NCBI GenBank assembly: GCA_046350295.1
Contig: JAXMAR010000012.1
Location: 62,001 to 126,000 of the forward strand
Origin: JAXMAR01 sp046350295
Lineage (GTDB): Bacteria > Planctomycetota > Planctomycetia > Gemmatales > Gemmataceae
Direction of reading: 5' to 3'
Length of the DNA stretch: 64,000 nucleotides
The position numbers and the translations under genes were made by a program. Below the pieces are notes generated by a model. It was given only the letters and a program-made list of their open reading frames with translations, made no database searches and was not told the DNA's origin. Below, piece after piece: positions 8,833-17,741 of the stretch (position 1 is its first letter; each line of letters starts with the position of its first letter).

Positions 8833-11364
8833 TCACTGATTGAAGATAAACTCCTTCGTATTGATCAGCGCCCACAGCAGGTTCTCGTAGGCCGCCTTCT
8901 TGTTCATGGCGTTGCGGCTGATGTGGTCCAGGGCGACCTGGACGTGCTCCGCGCTCGGGCGGCGCGAGAACGCCCACATGAATAGCTCCTCGACCTTCTC
9001 CTGGTCGGGACGGGCGTCCTTGGCCAGCAGGTCGGCCCGGCCGGAGGCGCGGGTCAGCTTGTCCTGGATTTCCTGGCTATTGAGGAGATGTAGGGCCTGG
9101 GCCAGGTTGGCCTCGCTGACGCGCTCGCACTCGCAGGCGCTGATGCGTTGTGGCCGGCCGAACACGTCCAGGAAGTAGCTCTGGAAGTTCTCGTCGGGCA
9201 GCATGATGGCCCGGCTCGGCGAGTGCTTGTCGGTGGGCAGGCCGCCGAAGGTCGCCGGGGCGCCGGTCACCTGGTTCACGGCGTCGAAGAGGACTTCCGC
9301 CGGCATGCGCCGCGGATAGAAACGGGCGAACGACTGCTTGTCGTGCTTGTTGAAGTCGTTCGGCATCGCGCTGAGCTGGTAGGTCCGGCTCTTCACGATG
9401 GTCTTGATCAGGTGCTTGAGGCTGAACTTGCTGTCGGTCAGATCCTTGGCCAGCGCGTCCAGCAACTCTGGGTTGGACGGCGGGTTGGTGACGCGCATGT
9501 CGTCGATCGGATCGACGATGCCGCGGCCGAAGAAATGGGACCAGTAGCGGTTGGCGACGGCGCGGGCGAAGAAGGGGTTCTTGGCGCCGGCCATCCAGTC
9601 GACCAGCTTCTGCCGGGGGTCGTCCTCGGGAGCGATGTCCATCGGGTCGCCGTCGAGCGGCTGGATCTTGGCCGGGGCGCCGGTGCGCTTGTTGGCGACC
9701 GTTCCCGTGGGGCGATTGAAGATGGCGAGGCGCTGCACGCCCTGTGCGGCCGAGCCGGGAATGGCGATGTTCTTGCGGCCGACGCGGCCGAAGAAGGCGG
9801 CGAGGCCCCAGTAATCGTCCTGGCTCCACTTCTCGTACGGATGGTGGTGGCACTGGGCGCAGGCGATGCGCAGGCCGAGGAAGACCTGGGCGGTGTCGTC
9901 GACGAACTGCTCGGGATTCTGCAGCTCCTTGTACCAGACGGTGGTCGGGCTGGTCGTCTCGTCGCCGACGGCGCCGAGGATCTCGCGGACGAATTGGTCA
10001 TAGGGCTTGTCGGTCGCGATCGCCTGGCGGATCCATTCGTGGAAGGCGAAGGTGCCGGCCGCCCGATCGGGCTGGCCGCGCCGCTTGACGCGAAGGATAT
10101 CGGCCCACTTGTTGGCGAACAGGTAGGAGTATTCCTTCGATTCGAGCAGGTTGTCGATCAGCTTGTCGCGCTTGGCCGGGTCGCCGTCGGCCAGGAAGGC
10201 TTTCACCTGGACGGGCGTCGGCAGCGTGCCGGTCAGGTCGAGGCTGACGCGGCGGATGAACTGCTCATCGGAGCAGAGGTCGCTCGGGACGATGCCCAAC
10301 TCCTTCCACTTCTTCTGGGTGAAGTTGTCGACGACCGTCCTGGGCTCCCACTTGTAGTCCGGCGTTTTGACGCCGAGCGGAACCGTGGCGCGGAAGACCG
10401 CGACCGAGCCCTGATAGCGGGCCATGATGGCCGCTTCGCCGGAGAGGTCGAGGGTGCGGACGAGGCCGGCGCCGTCGACGATGGCGATCTCCTGATCGTT
10501 CGACTCGTACTGGGCCCGCTGCGTCACGTCCTGAATGGAGCCATCGGAGTAGTGGGCGTAGACGGCGAACTGCTGATGGTTCTGCCGGGTGAGCATGCGG
10601 TGCTCAGGGGAGACGGCGATCTTGACGACGTGCGGGTCGGTCTCCTTGCCGAAGGGGGTGCCGGAGAGGATCCAGCGGCGAATGAGCTTGTATTCATCGG
10701 AGCCGACTTCCATGCGCTTGCCGCCGCCGTGGGCCATCGTGCCGGCCGCCTTCATGAGGAGCAGGCTCGAATCGGGGGCCGCCGGGAAGAGGCGCCGGCC
10801 GCGGTTCTCCTTGACGAGCGTCTGATAGTCGAGCTCGGGGACGAAGCCGAGGAGGGAGAGGGCGAAGCCGTTCTGCCCGCCCGACTTGCCGTGGCAGCCG
10901 CCGCCGTTGCAACCGAGCTTGGTGAAGATCGGCACGATGTGGTTGGCGAAGTTGATCGGCAGGTTGACGTCCATGCTGTCGTTGGCGAGCAGGACCTTGA
11001 TGGTCTTGTCGCCGTAGGTCGCGGTGATCTCGGTCGTGCCGTTGGCCAAGGGGACGATGCGGCCCGAGGAGGTGACCTTCGCCAGCGCCGGGTTGGCGAT
11101 CGCGTACTTCACCTCGCCGCTGAGGTCCTGGAGGCGACCGTCCTTGACAAGGGCGCTGACGACCAGCTGCGCCGAGTCGTCCTGTCCTTTGAGGATGACC
11201 TTCTCCGGCTGGACGGTGAGCTTCGTCACGTCGGCCGGAGTCGGGAGCGGCGTGGGCTCGCTCTTGACGGTCTTTTTGTCATACAGCTGCGCGGAGGCGG
11301 ATCCGGCGAAGACCAAGCCGCACAGGGCGGCGCAAAGCATCCATCGTGAACGGTGGCCTGTCAT
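8833..11364 (-). CDS. exported DUF1549/DUF1553 (PSD1-type) protein with Ig-like BIG2 domain, 843 aa
   Basis: A secreted Planctomycete-type protein. A signal peptide (WMLCAALCGLVFAGSASA) is followed by a BIG2-like Ig domain at about 35-125 and a haem-like motif, CNGGGCHG, in a cytochrome-like segment. A second Ig-like stretch comes next, then DUF1549 (DEQFIRRVSLDLTGTLPT) and DUF1553 (FARAVANRYWSHFFGRGIVDP). A second Cys pair, CAQCHHHPYEKW, is typical of the family. I took the ATG at 11364, preceded by GGGGGAC, rather than 11427. Such proteins are expanded in Planctomycetes and suspected in outer-surface or periplasmic work on complex substrates; biochemical function is unproven. Its usual DUF1501 partner is not adjacent. 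Confidence 0.9.
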   Translation of the reverse strand: MTGHRSRWMLCAALCGLVFAGSASAQLYDKKTVKSEPTPLPTPADVTKLTVQPEKVILKGQDDSAQLVVSALVKDGRLQDLSGEVKYAIANPALAKVTSSGRIVPLANGTTEITATYGDKTIKVLLANDSMDVNLPINFANHIVPIFTKLGCNGGGCHGKSGGQNGFALSLLGFVPELDYQTLVKENRGRRLFPAAPDSSLLLMKAAGTMAHGGGKRMEVGSDEYKLIRRWILSGTPFGKETDPHVVKIAVSPEHRMLTRQNHQQFAVYAHYSDGSIQDVTQRAQYESNDQEIAIVDGAGLVRTLDLSGEAAIMARYQGSVAVFRATVPLGVKTPDYKWEPRTVVDNFTQKKWKELGIVPSDLCSDEQFIRRVSLDLTGTLPTPVQVKAFLADGDPAKRDKLIDNLLESKEYSYLFANKWADILRVKRRGQPDRAAGTFAFHEWIRQAIATDKPYDQFVREILGAVGDETTSPTTVWYKELQNPEQFVDDTAQVFLGLRIACAQCHHHPYEKWSQDDYWGLAAFFGRVGRKNIAIPGSAAQGVQRLAIFNRPTGTVANKRTGAPAKIQPLDGDPMDIAPEDDPRQKLVDWMAGAKNPFFARAVANRYWSHFFGRGIVDPIDDMRVTNPPSNPELLDALAKDLTDSKFSLKHLIKTIVKSRTYQLSAMPNDFNKHDKQSFARFYPRRMPAEVLFDAVNQVTGAPATFGGLPTDKHSPSRAIMLPDENFQSYFLDVFGRPQRISACECERVSEANLAQALHLLNSQEIQDKLTRASGRADLLAKDARPDQEKVEELFMWAFSRRPSAEHVQVALDHISRNAMNKKAAYENLLWALINTKEFIFNQ

Positions 11365-11607
11365 GAGGCGTCCCCCAAAGCGAAACGGGATGGATCCATC
11401 GGTGGGCCGGCAGGGCTGCACGAGCAACTCTTCCGGGTGTGGCGCCGAGGCTCAGGCCTCGGCGAAGCGGCGGGAACCGGCAGCGTGGCGGACGGCCAAA
11501 GGTAGGGTCTACGACCGTCCGATTACTTTAAGGATAATCATATCGCGGCGCCACGCAAGAGAAAAACGGAAATCGGCCGTTTTTTGCCGCCTGCCCCCGG
11601 TAAGCAT
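11365..11607 (-). other. intergenic region between TAXI and PSD1 genes
   Basis: Both flanking genes are on the minus strand, so this should hold the PSD1 promoter and ribosome-binding site (GGGGGAC just before the start). A short AT-rich patch around 11520-11545 is the likeliest core promoter area, but no consensus boxes can be named with confidence. Confidence 0.35.
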
Positions 11608-12960
11608 TTACACGGACGCCAGCGTTCCCTCCGCGCGCAGCCCCTTGAGCTTGTTCTGCATCATCGTCACGTGCAGCCGCAGGTGGTACAGCTCTTCCAT
11701 GTAGCTCAGCGGCACATCGACGAAGGCGACCGCGTGGTCGATCTCCGCCAGCCGTTCGATCTCGTGGTCCAGGTCGGCGCCGGAGAGACCGTGCACCAGC
11801 TTGCGGTCGATGTCGCGCAGCGCGGCATACCACAGGTAGATCTTTCGCCGCGTCCGCCAGCGCGCCAGCGGCGGGGCGGCCCGGATCAAGGGCATCAAGA
11901 GGACGATCATCGGGATCAGCATCACCTTGAGCCGGTCCACCAGCGAGGCGAGCCAGAAGGGCAGCAGTCGCTGGAGCACCGGCGGGCCGGACTTGTAAAA
12001 GTGGGCCGCGTCCTCGCTCACCGGGAAATCGGTGAACGACGCGGAGGGAAACTCGCCCGGGTTGTTCAGTTCGTCCCCTTTGCCGTGGATGCGCCCGGCG
12101 GCGGTCAGGAACATCGGCACCAGCGCGGGATGAAAGTTCTTGCGGACGACGAACATGGCGGTCGGGGCCACCAGGGCGACGTCTTTGGCCGGCAGGTTCT
12201 CGGCCAGGTTCACCAGCCCCGCGGGCACGGTGACCTCGGAAAGGAAGCGGAAGCGGCGGTGATACGCCTCGTGCTGGGCGAAGCTCATCAGCTTCACGTT
12301 CGGGTCGCCGAGCAGGTCCTTGATGTAGTCCGCCTCGAAGGCGGCGACGAAGAAGGCGGCGTCCAGCTCCCCCTTGCGCAGCAGCTGAGCCGCGGTCGTC
12401 ACGCTCTCGGTGACGGTCGTCCTCTTGGCGCTCTTGCCGGAATCATCTAGGTCATTGGCCGCCAGCATCTGTAGCGCGATGGCGTAGGTGCCGCTGCCGG
12501 GGGGGCCGACGCCGATGCGTTTGCCCGCCAGAGCGCTGACGCGGTTCAGCGTCTTGTCGCCGCGATAGAAGACCCAGAGCGGCTCGCGGTAGAGGCTGCC
12601 CAGGGCGCGCAGCCGCTCGCGGTCCTTCTTGTCGGCGACGCCGCTCTGCACGATGGCGATGTCGACGCCGGAATCGGCATCCATGAGCAGTTTCAGGTTC
12701 TCGACGGAGCCGTTGGTCTCGCGGATCTCCAGCGTCAGGCCTTCCTTTTCCAGGGCGGCGGCGTATTTCTGCGCGAACTGATAATAAGCGCCCGTCTTGC
12801 CGCCCGTGGCGATGACGATCTTCTTGGGGGGCGGGGCCTCGACGAAAAGGAAGTACGTGCCCAGGAGCGCGGCGAGGGACAATCCGAACACCGTGGTCCA
12901 GACGAGAAAGGCGTGCTTGCCGTGGCTGACAGCGGGCGGCTTCGAAGCGGGGGCGGCCAT
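11608..12960 (-). CDS. TAXI-family TRAP transporter solute-binding protein, membrane-anchored, 450 aa
   Basis: After a short cytosolic tail and a membrane helix (LVWTTVFGLSLAALLGTYFLF) the protein has the TAXI signature KIVIATGGKTGAYYQFAQKY. GVDIAIVQSGVAD, the ligand-fold segment IGVGPPGSGTYAIALQML and ELDAAFFVAA follow. The last ~130 residues add a second hydrophobic helix (MLIPMIVLLMPLI) and a charged tail beyond the normal ~320-aa fold, so it is probably anchored at both ends. No TRAP permease subunits are next to it, which is common for such orphan forms. The ATG at 12960 follows a strong GGGAGG site. Likely role: sensing or delivery of an organic acid or amino acid. Confidence 0.85.
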   Translation of the reverse strand: MAAPASKPPAVSHGKHAFLVWTTVFGLSLAALLGTYFLFVEAPPPKKIVIATGGKTGAYYQFAQKYAAALEKEGLTLEIRETNGSVENLKLLMDADSGVDIAIVQSGVADKKDRERLRALGSLYREPLWVFYRGDKTLNRVSALAGKRIGVGPPGSGTYAIALQMLAANDLDDSGKSAKRTTVTESVTTAAQLLRKGELDAAFFVAAFEADYIKDLLGDPNVKLMSFAQHEAYHRRFRFLSEVTVPAGLVNLAENLPAKDVALVAPTAMFVVRKNFHPALVPMFLTAAGRIHGKGDELNNPGEFPSASFTDFPVSEDAAHFYKSGPPVLQRLLPFWLASLVDRLKVMLIPMIVLLMPLIRAAPPLARWRTRRKIYLWYAALRDIDRKLVHGLSGADLDHEIERLAEIDHAVAFVDVPLSYMEELYHLRLHVTMMQNKLKGLRAEGTLASV

Positions 12961-13063
12961 GCGTACCTCCCGAAAGATGTGTGCTCCGGCATCATATCCG
13001 CCGCTTGCCGCTGTGGCACTGCTCGCGTTATCATCAGGGTGAGTTTCAACGCGAGGCGGAACC

Positions 13064-13795
13064 ATGCCGATCCATGACTGGACACGAGTCGCGCCGGGCA
13101 TCTTTCATGATTTTCACCACGACTGGATCACTGCCATCAAACGCGTGCTGAACCAGGGTCTACTGCCCGAAAGCTACTACGCTTTGGCGGAACAGCAAGC
13201 GGCGGGTTTCGGTCCCGATGTGCTGACTTTGCAGACGCGCGAGCCCGACCCCGGACCGGCCTCCAGCGTCGCCACGCTCACCCGGCCGCAGGCGCGCTTC
13301 ACGGCGCGGACCGAGGCGGAATTCTACCGGCGCAAGAAGAGCACAGTCGTCGTGCGCCATGTCAGCGACGACCGCATCGTCGCCATGGTGGAGATTGTCT
13401 CCCCCGGCAACAAGGGCGCGCGCAACGCCTTTCGTGCCTTTCTCGACAAGGCGTGCGAGCTGATCGAGCACAGGATTCATCTGCTGGTCATCGACCTGCT
13501 GGCGCCGACCAAGCGCGACCCGCACGGCATTCACGCGGCAATCTGGCAGGAAATCGTCGATGAGCCCGAGTTCGTCCCCCCCGCGGACAAGCCTCTGACG
13601 CTGGTGGCGTACGAGTCGGCCGCAGTGGTAACCGCGTTCGTGGAGCCGGTCGCTGTCGGAGACACGCTGCCGGACATGCCGTTGATCCTGGAGCCGGGCG
13701 GCGCGGTCTCTGTCCCGCTGGAGGCGACCTATCAGCAGGCCTGGCAGGGCTTGCCAAGGCGCTGGCAGCACGTTTTGGAAACCGGAGAAGGTTGA
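13064..13795 (+). CDS. DUF4058 family protein, 243 aa
   Basis: Begins MPIHDWTRVAPGIFHDFHHDW, the standard opening of DUF4058 proteins of Planctomycetes and cyanobacteria. It continues with the family's ALAEQQAAGFGPDVLTL and the nuclease-like core VVRHVSDDRIVAMVEIVSPGNK. IHLLVIDLL is also conserved. The E-I-V-S-P-x-N-K stretch resembles the catalytic strand of restriction-endonuclease-like folds such as Uma2, but activity is not established. It is divergent from the TAXI gene, and its stop overlaps the acetyltransferase start region, so the two are probably cotranscribed. Confidence 0.85.
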   Translation: MPIHDWTRVAPGIFHDFHHDWITAIKRVLNQGLLPESYYALAEQQAAGFGPDVLTLQTREPDPGPASSVATLTRPQARFTARTEAEFYRRKKSTVVVRHVSDDRIVAMVEIVSPGNKGARNAFRAFLDKACELIEHRIHLLVIDLLAPTKRDPHGIHAAIWQEIVDEPEFVPPADKPLTLVAYESAAVVTAFVEPVAVGDTLPDMPLILEPGGAVSVPLEATYQQAWQGLPRRWQHVLETGEG

Positions 13796-13797
13796 TC

Positions 13798-14271
13798 GTG
13801 ATCCGCGCCGCCACCCCCGCCGACGTACCCGCCATCGCTCGCCTCATCCGCGGCCTGGCGGACTACGAAAAGCTCAGCCACGCCGTCACCCTCGAGGAAG
13901 CCCGCCTCCACGAGCATCTCTTCGGCCCCCGCCCCTTTGCCGAAGTGCTATTGGCCGAGGACACCGGCCGCGTCGTCGGCTTCGCTCTCTTCTTTCACAA
14001 CTACTCCACCTTCCTGGCCCAGCCCGGCATCTATCTCGAAGACCTCTTCGTTTTCCCCGAGGAGCGCGGCAAGGGACACGGCAAGGCGCTCCTCGTCGCG
14101 CTGGCCCGCCTCGCCGTCGCGCGCGGCTGCGGCCGGCTCGACTGGCTCGTCCTCGACTGGAACGAGCCGGCCATCGGCTTCTATCGCCGTCTCGGCGCCG
14201 AGCCGATGGACGAATGGACGACCTTCCGTCTGACCGGCGCCCCCCTGGAAGCGCTGGCGGGGAGAGGCTGA
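13798..14271 (+). CDS. GNAT-family N-acetyltransferase, 157 aa
   Basis: A single GNAT domain. N-terminal IRAATPADVPAIARLIRGLADYE, the YLEDLFVFPEERGKGHG strand with an acetyl-CoA pyrophosphate loop of the (R/Q)xxGxG type, and the C-terminal WNEPAIGFYRRLGAEPM. This layout is that of the diamine/spermidine acetyltransferase-like branch. There is no ATG. GTG at 13798 is preferred because GGAGAAGG lies at suitable spacing; TTG at 13792 is the alternative and would overlap the DUF4058 stop. It likely acetylates a small amine. Confidence 0.85.
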   Translation: MIRAATPADVPAIARLIRGLADYEKLSHAVTLEEARLHEHLFGPRPFAEVLLAEDTGRVVGFALFFHNYSTFLAQPGIYLEDLFVFPEERGKGHGKALLVALARLAVARGCGRLDWLVLDWNEPAIGFYRRLGAEPMDEWTTFRLTGAPLEALAGRG

Positions 14272-14355
14272 AGTCCGGCCGCGAAAAACGCTGGCCTGCA
14301 GGCGCGGAAACGGGTAGCCTTTCCTTTGCCACAGCCAAATCGGGAGGTACCAGCC

Positions 14356-15393
14356 ATGCGCCGCTCACCGCTTTTTCTCGCCTGCTTTTTCCTGGCCGCC
14401 CCTTTGTTGACCCAGGAGGTCAAGGAAGAGATCGTCAAGGATCGTAAGGACTACATCCCCGCCCGGCGCCACGTCGCCGTGCCCGGCAAGGCCATCGGCA
14501 TGATGGTCTTCGACGCCCAGCCCGTCCTGACCACCGAGGGCCGCTCCGGTCCCGCCGACGAAATGTGCTACTCCGTCGACGGCAACAGCTATCGCTGGGT
14601 CTACGTCCCCTCCGTCGACGAGCGGCCCATGATCACCAACCTGACCGTCCCGGTCGGCGATGGGACCGAGAAAGCGATGTATCCCGCCCTCGACATGGCG
14701 AGCCCCAAGGCGCTGGCCCGCTTCGGCGTCAAGAGCCATTACGTCCTGGTCGAGCTGGTCGTCAACGGTGGCAAGGGGAGCCCGGCCGGCGACAGCTTCG
14801 TCGGCGACGGCTTCCGCGTCCTCGACGGCAGCAAGGCCTACCCGCTCAAGACGGCCGACGTCATCGAGCAGCTCAAGAAGACGTACGCCGCCTGGAAGAA
14901 GGACAACGCCAAGACGCTGGACGACGCCCTGGCCGGGGCGCAGACCGCGGCGATCAAGGACAAGAAGCCGACCGGCCCGCGCGAGACGCAGGACCTGATG
15001 TACGTCACCTGGCTGAGCAAGGAGAACCTGCTGGAGGTGCGCTTCCGCACCAAGATCAGCGACGGCGATTACCGCTTCGTCGAAGGGGGCGGCGTTCGTC
15101 CACCCGTTGATCCCTTGCCCCCCAAGCTGCCGCCGCGCCCCGAGGCGTCCGTGCCCGAGGCGTCCGCGCCGCTCTCCTTTGTCGCCTTCCCGCCTCCGCC
15201 GCCGCCCCGCTTCAAGATCCGCGTCGGTACCGGCTTCGGCATCGAGTACGGCCGGGCCTACCGCGTCAACGTCGAGAGCGCCGTCGTCGCTATCCGCACT
15301 CTGCCGCCGGAGCCGTTCATCACGCCGGAGTTGCCCGTCCCCGGCGTCTTGCCGCCGCGCGGCCGGCCGGGACCCGGTCCGTTCCTGCGCTGA
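14356..15393 (+). CDS. secreted hypothetical protein with proline-rich segment, 345 aa
   Basis: A signal peptide (SPLFLACFFLAAPLLTQ) is followed by a domain of about 225 residues without a family I can name (DEMCYSVDGNSYRWVYVP, YVTWLSKENLLEVRF). A Pro-rich stretch follows at about 255-290, then a short beta-rich tail ending in GRPGPGPFLR. ATG at 14356 is chosen for the GGGAGGT just upstream and the signal peptide that follows. The product is probably periplasmic or surface exposed. Genes of this type are common and lineage-restricted in Planctomycetes. It is followed by a dispersed palindrome. Confidence 0.7.
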   Translation: MRRSPLFLACFFLAAPLLTQEVKEEIVKDRKDYIPARRHVAVPGKAIGMMVFDAQPVLTTEGRSGPADEMCYSVDGNSYRWVYVPSVDERPMITNLTVPVGDGTEKAMYPALDMASPKALARFGVKSHYVLVELVVNGGKGSPAGDSFVGDGFRVLDGSKAYPLKTADVIEQLKKTYAAWKKDNAKTLDDALAGAQTAAIKDKKPTGPRETQDLMYVTWLSKENLLEVRFRTKISDGDYRFVEGGGVRPPVDPLPPKLPPRPEASVPEASAPLSFVAFPPPPPPRFKIRVGTGFGIEYGRAYRVNVESAVVAIRTLPPEPFITPELPVPGVLPPRGRPGPGPFLR

Positions 15394-15395
15394 GA

Positions 15396-15449
15396 GAGAA
15401 AAAAAAGGGACATTCTACTTTTCTCAAAAAGTGGAATGTCCCCTTTCTC
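15396..15449. repeat. inverted repeat of REP type
   Basis: Imperfect inverted repeat with arms GGGACATTCTACTTTT and AAAAGTGGAATGTCCC (one mismatch), flanked by A- and T-rich ends. Its wording resembles the palindromes mobilised by REP-associated tyrosine transposases. It may also act as a terminator for the plus-strand secreted protein. Confidence 0.6.
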
Positions 15450-15526
15450 ACGCCTACGCTGGACGGGGGCGATTCGTCGCGACGAGTGGGTATGTGTGCG
15501 ACGTATCGCGACAAAACAGGAAAGGG

Positions 15527-15562
15527 AAAAAGAAAGGCGCCTGACCGCGATGGTCAAGCGCC
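15527..15562 (-). terminator. probable intrinsic terminator of the lipoprotein gene
   Basis: On the minus strand GGCGCTTGACC and GGTCAGGCGCC form a stem around ATCGC, with one mismatch, followed by TTTCTTTTTCCC. It lies about 25 bases beyond the minus-strand stop codon at 15589, the right place to end that transcript. Confidence 0.65.
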
Positions 15563-15588
15563 TCCTGCTTGCGATCGTCCGGTAGACG

Positions 15589-16284
15589 TCAATCCATTTC
15601 CTTCGTCTCGTCGCTCGGAAACGCCGTGAACCAGCTGCTCAGGTCCTTGCCCATGCGGTTGACGAACATGGTGCGGAACTGGAGCGAGCTGGCGCCCTGC
15701 GCGTCCTTGGGGCCGCTCTTGGGGTAGGAGCGGCGGTAGACCTCGCTGAAGATACGGCCTTCTCCTTCCGGCGCTTTCGCATCGGTGACGGCGACTTCGA
15801 CGTTCGCCTCCCCCTGGAACAGCCCCTTGGCGCTGCCGCGCACGTAAAGGGACAGGGACTGGATCTCGAAGCGGATCACGTAATCGGCTTTGAAGTGCTC
15901 GCCGAGCTCCTTGTCGTTGACCGCTTCGCCGAAGCGATTGTTCAGATAGGAGCGGACCTTGCTCGGCGGCACGATCACGATTTTTTCCTTGTTGGCCGCG
16001 CAGCGCTGCTTGAGGTGCATGGCGAAGACGTCCGCCAGCTCGCTCGCGGAGGGCTCCAGGTCGAGCGGCACATCGCCGCGCGCGAACTGGGCATAGACGA
16101 CCACCGTGCTCTCCCCCTTGTCCTTCTTCAGCTTGCACTTGGCCGGCAGCTTGTCGTCGGAGAAGGGGACCAGCAACATCGATAGCGTCGACGGCGTGCA
16201 GCCGAGGGCGACCGCCATGAACACCATCGCCCCCGCCAGCCACCAGAGCCGGCGATCGACCGGCTTTGTTCCTTGCTCGTTCAT
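15589..16284 (-). CDS. putative lipoprotein, 231 aa
   Basis: The N-terminus is a basic tail, a hydrophobic helix (LWWLAGAMVFMAVALGC) and a lipobox-like Cys at AVALGC, so the product is probably a lipoprotein. The mature part has QFARGDVPLDLEPSASELADVF, KIVIVPPSKVRSYLNN, YVIRFEIQSLSLY and VYRRSYPKSGPKDA. It looks like Planctomycete lipoproteins of unknown role whose fold may resemble penicillin-binding-protein activator or TolB-like N-terminal domains; that resemblance is weak. The ATG at 16284 follows GGAGGAG, so longer upstream starts were rejected. The DUF2752 gene lies just upstream on the same strand. Confidence 0.7.
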   Translation of the reverse strand: MNEQGTKPVDRRLWWLAGAMVFMAVALGCTPSTLSMLLVPFSDDKLPAKCKLKKDKGESTVVVYAQFARGDVPLDLEPSASELADVFAMHLKQRCAANKEKIVIVPPSKVRSYLNNRFGEAVNDKELGEHFKADYVIRFEIQSLSLYVRGSAKGLFQGEANVEVAVTDAKAPEGEGRIFSEVYRRSYPKSGPKDAQGASSLQFRTMFVNRMGKDLSSWFTAFPSDETKEMD

Positions 16285-16310
16285 GGCTCTCCTCCGTGAG
16301 TGCCCATTCC

Positions 16311-16337
16311 CCCCGGTTCTCCGAACCGGGGCTAAAC
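16311..16337. repeat. short palindrome, CCCCGGTTC/GAACCGGGG family
   Basis: CCCCGGTTC, a short spacer, then GAACCGGGG followed by CTAAAC. The same wording recurs at 21646, 25726, 25801, 30346 and 40335 in this window, always outside coding sequence. Here it sits between the DUF2752 and lipoprotein genes. Confidence 0.7.
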
Positions 16338-16808
16338 TCAAGCGGGTCCGCCCCCCAGCCAGATCATCAGCAGCACCAGTCCCCAGCGAAAGAACAACAG
16401 GCTCACAAACCCGATCACCACCCCGAGCACGATCCGCTCGATCGAATGAAACCAGAGCCAGCGGCCACGGACCGCGCTGATGAGCGCCCAGGGCACGTAG
16501 GCCATGCCGAACAGGGCGAACAGCGTGCCCACCCAGTTGGCCTGGAGCGAGTGCAGGAAATCGCCGCGCACGGCCAGGGCGAAGCTGGTGCTCATGCCAC
16601 AAGAGGCGCAGGGCAAGCCGGTGATGCGCTTGAACGAGCAGGTCGGCAGTCCGAGCTGCGTGTGCGTCTCCGCCTGCCACACGTGCCCGCCTCGATACGG
16701 GTCCAGATGGAAGGCGATGGCGAACGTCGTCAGCGCGATCAGGGCCAGGAAGACCAGCAGGCCGCGCGCCCACCAGGGGAGCGGCCAGGGCCTGAGCCGG
16801 CGCGGCAT
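16338..16808 (-). CDS. DUF2752 membrane protein, 156 aa
   Basis: A small integral membrane protein with about four helices and the DUF2752 signature GLPCASCGMSTSFAL near the centre, a conserved CxxCG pair after the first loop. The N-terminal helix is WWARGLLVFLALIALTTFAIAF and the C-terminal one LVLLMIWLGG. DUF2752 function is unknown; the conserved cysteines suggest metal or disulfide chemistry at the membrane. The ATG at 16808 keeps the basic MPRRLRPWPLP tail. It is probably cotranscribed with the lipoprotein gene that follows on the minus strand. Confidence 0.8.
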   Translation of the reverse strand: MPRRLRPWPLPWWARGLLVFLALIALTTFAIAFHLDPYRGGHVWQAETHTQLGLPTCSFKRITGLPCASCGMSTSFALAVRGDFLHSLQANWVGTLFALFGMAYVPWALISAVRGRWLWFHSIERIVLGVVIGFVSLLFFRWGLVLLMIWLGGGPA

Positions 16809-16895
16809 CGTCGAAGTCGGAGGTTCAAGAGGCGGGGTGATAACCAACGTCCTCGCAAAGGGCAAGAGCAAACGGTCTCTTCCATCATGTTAGGG

Positions 16896-16967
16896 TCTGT
16901 TTCAAAACGGGGACGCGACTCTTTGTCTTCCGGGGGTTTAGGAGTCGCGTCCCCGTTTTGAAACAGA
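16896..16967. repeat. perfect 26-bp inverted repeat
   Basis: The arms at 16896-16921 and 16942-16967 are exact reverse complements over 26 bases, with a 20-base spacer. The arms start TCTGTTTCAAAACGGGGACG. The element lies between two minus-strand genes. Its size and wording (GGGGACGCGACTC) resemble REP/RAYT-type palindromes rather than a plain terminator. Confidence 0.75.
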
Positions 16968-16979
16968 GCGCAACGGGGC

Positions 16980-17687
16980 CTACGCCGCCCGCGCGCCCCG
17001 GTCGGCGCGCCGTATCTCGGTACGCTCGCGGGACCCGGCCAGTTCCTCCGCTCGCCGCGTGACTTCGTCCAGCGCCTGTTCCACCCGCAGCCGATACGCC
17101 TCCAGCTCGTCTTTCCGCGCCTTGGCCGGAATGTGAATCGGTAGGCCGGTGACCATGACGACCAGGCTGAACGGCTTCGGAATGACGAAGCGATCCCACG
17201 TCTTGAGCCGCCACGCCTGTTCATAGCCGAGGCCGAAGGGAACAACCGGCAAGCCGCTCCGGGACGCAAGAAACACGACGCCCGGGTCTACCTGCCGGCG
17301 CGGCCCGCGCGGCCCGTCGGGAATCATGACGATGCAGCTTCGCTTCGTTTCCGCCATCATCTTCCGCAGCGCCTGCACGCCGCCGCGCGTCGAGGAGCCG
17401 CGGATCGTGCCGAAACCCATGTGCGTCAGGACGCGGGCGATGATCTCGCCGTCGGCATGCTGGCTCACCAGGCACGTCAGCTCGCGGCAGCCGAACTTGC
17501 TCGCCGGCAGCAAGATGTTCTCGTGCCAGAAGGCGAACACGCTCGGCTCCAGCCCCTTGCCGAGGTAGGGGTTGTAGGTAAGACCGAGCGGCCGGTAACG
17601 ATAGCGCAACGTCGACATGTAGAGGCGGACAAGGATCGAGGCAAGAAAGGCGATCCAGCGAATCAACACAGGATGGCGAAGCTTCAT
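16980..17687 (-). CDS. DUF374-type lysophospholipid acyltransferase, 235 aa
   Basis: This belongs to the DUF374 branch of the PlsC-like acyltransferases. A membrane-proximal N-terminal helix (LIRWIAFLASILVRLYMSTL) is followed by the active-site-like FAFWHENILLPA (histidine and acidic residue), GSSTRGGVQALRKM and the substrate motif VMIPDGPRGPRRQ. FLASRSGLPVVPFG comes next. Members acylate lysophospholipids or lipid A precursors at the inner membrane. The ATG at 17687 follows GGGAGG; the upstream start would add nine atypical residues. The C-terminal tail is charged. dapF lies directly upstream on the same strand. Confidence 0.85.
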   Translation of the reverse strand: MKLRHPVLIRWIAFLASILVRLYMSTLRYRYRPLGLTYNPYLGKGLEPSVFAFWHENILLPASKFGCRELTCLVSQHADGEIIARVLTHMGFGTIRGSSTRGGVQALRKMMAETKRSCIVMIPDGPRGPRRQVDPGVVFLASRSGLPVVPFGLGYEQAWRLKTWDRFVIPKPFSLVVMVTGLPIHIPAKARKDELEAYRLRVEQALDEVTRRAEELAGSRERTEIRRADRGARAA

Positions 17688-17741
17688 CCGAGCCTCCCTG
17701 CTCGCAACGGGCACACTCCGCGTGCCGTGGCTTCCGGCCGG

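Noticed and set aside
9148..11349. 733-codon open frame on the plus strand
   Set aside because: Antisense to the PSD1 gene and composed of low-complexity Val/Gly/Asp residues; a shadow.
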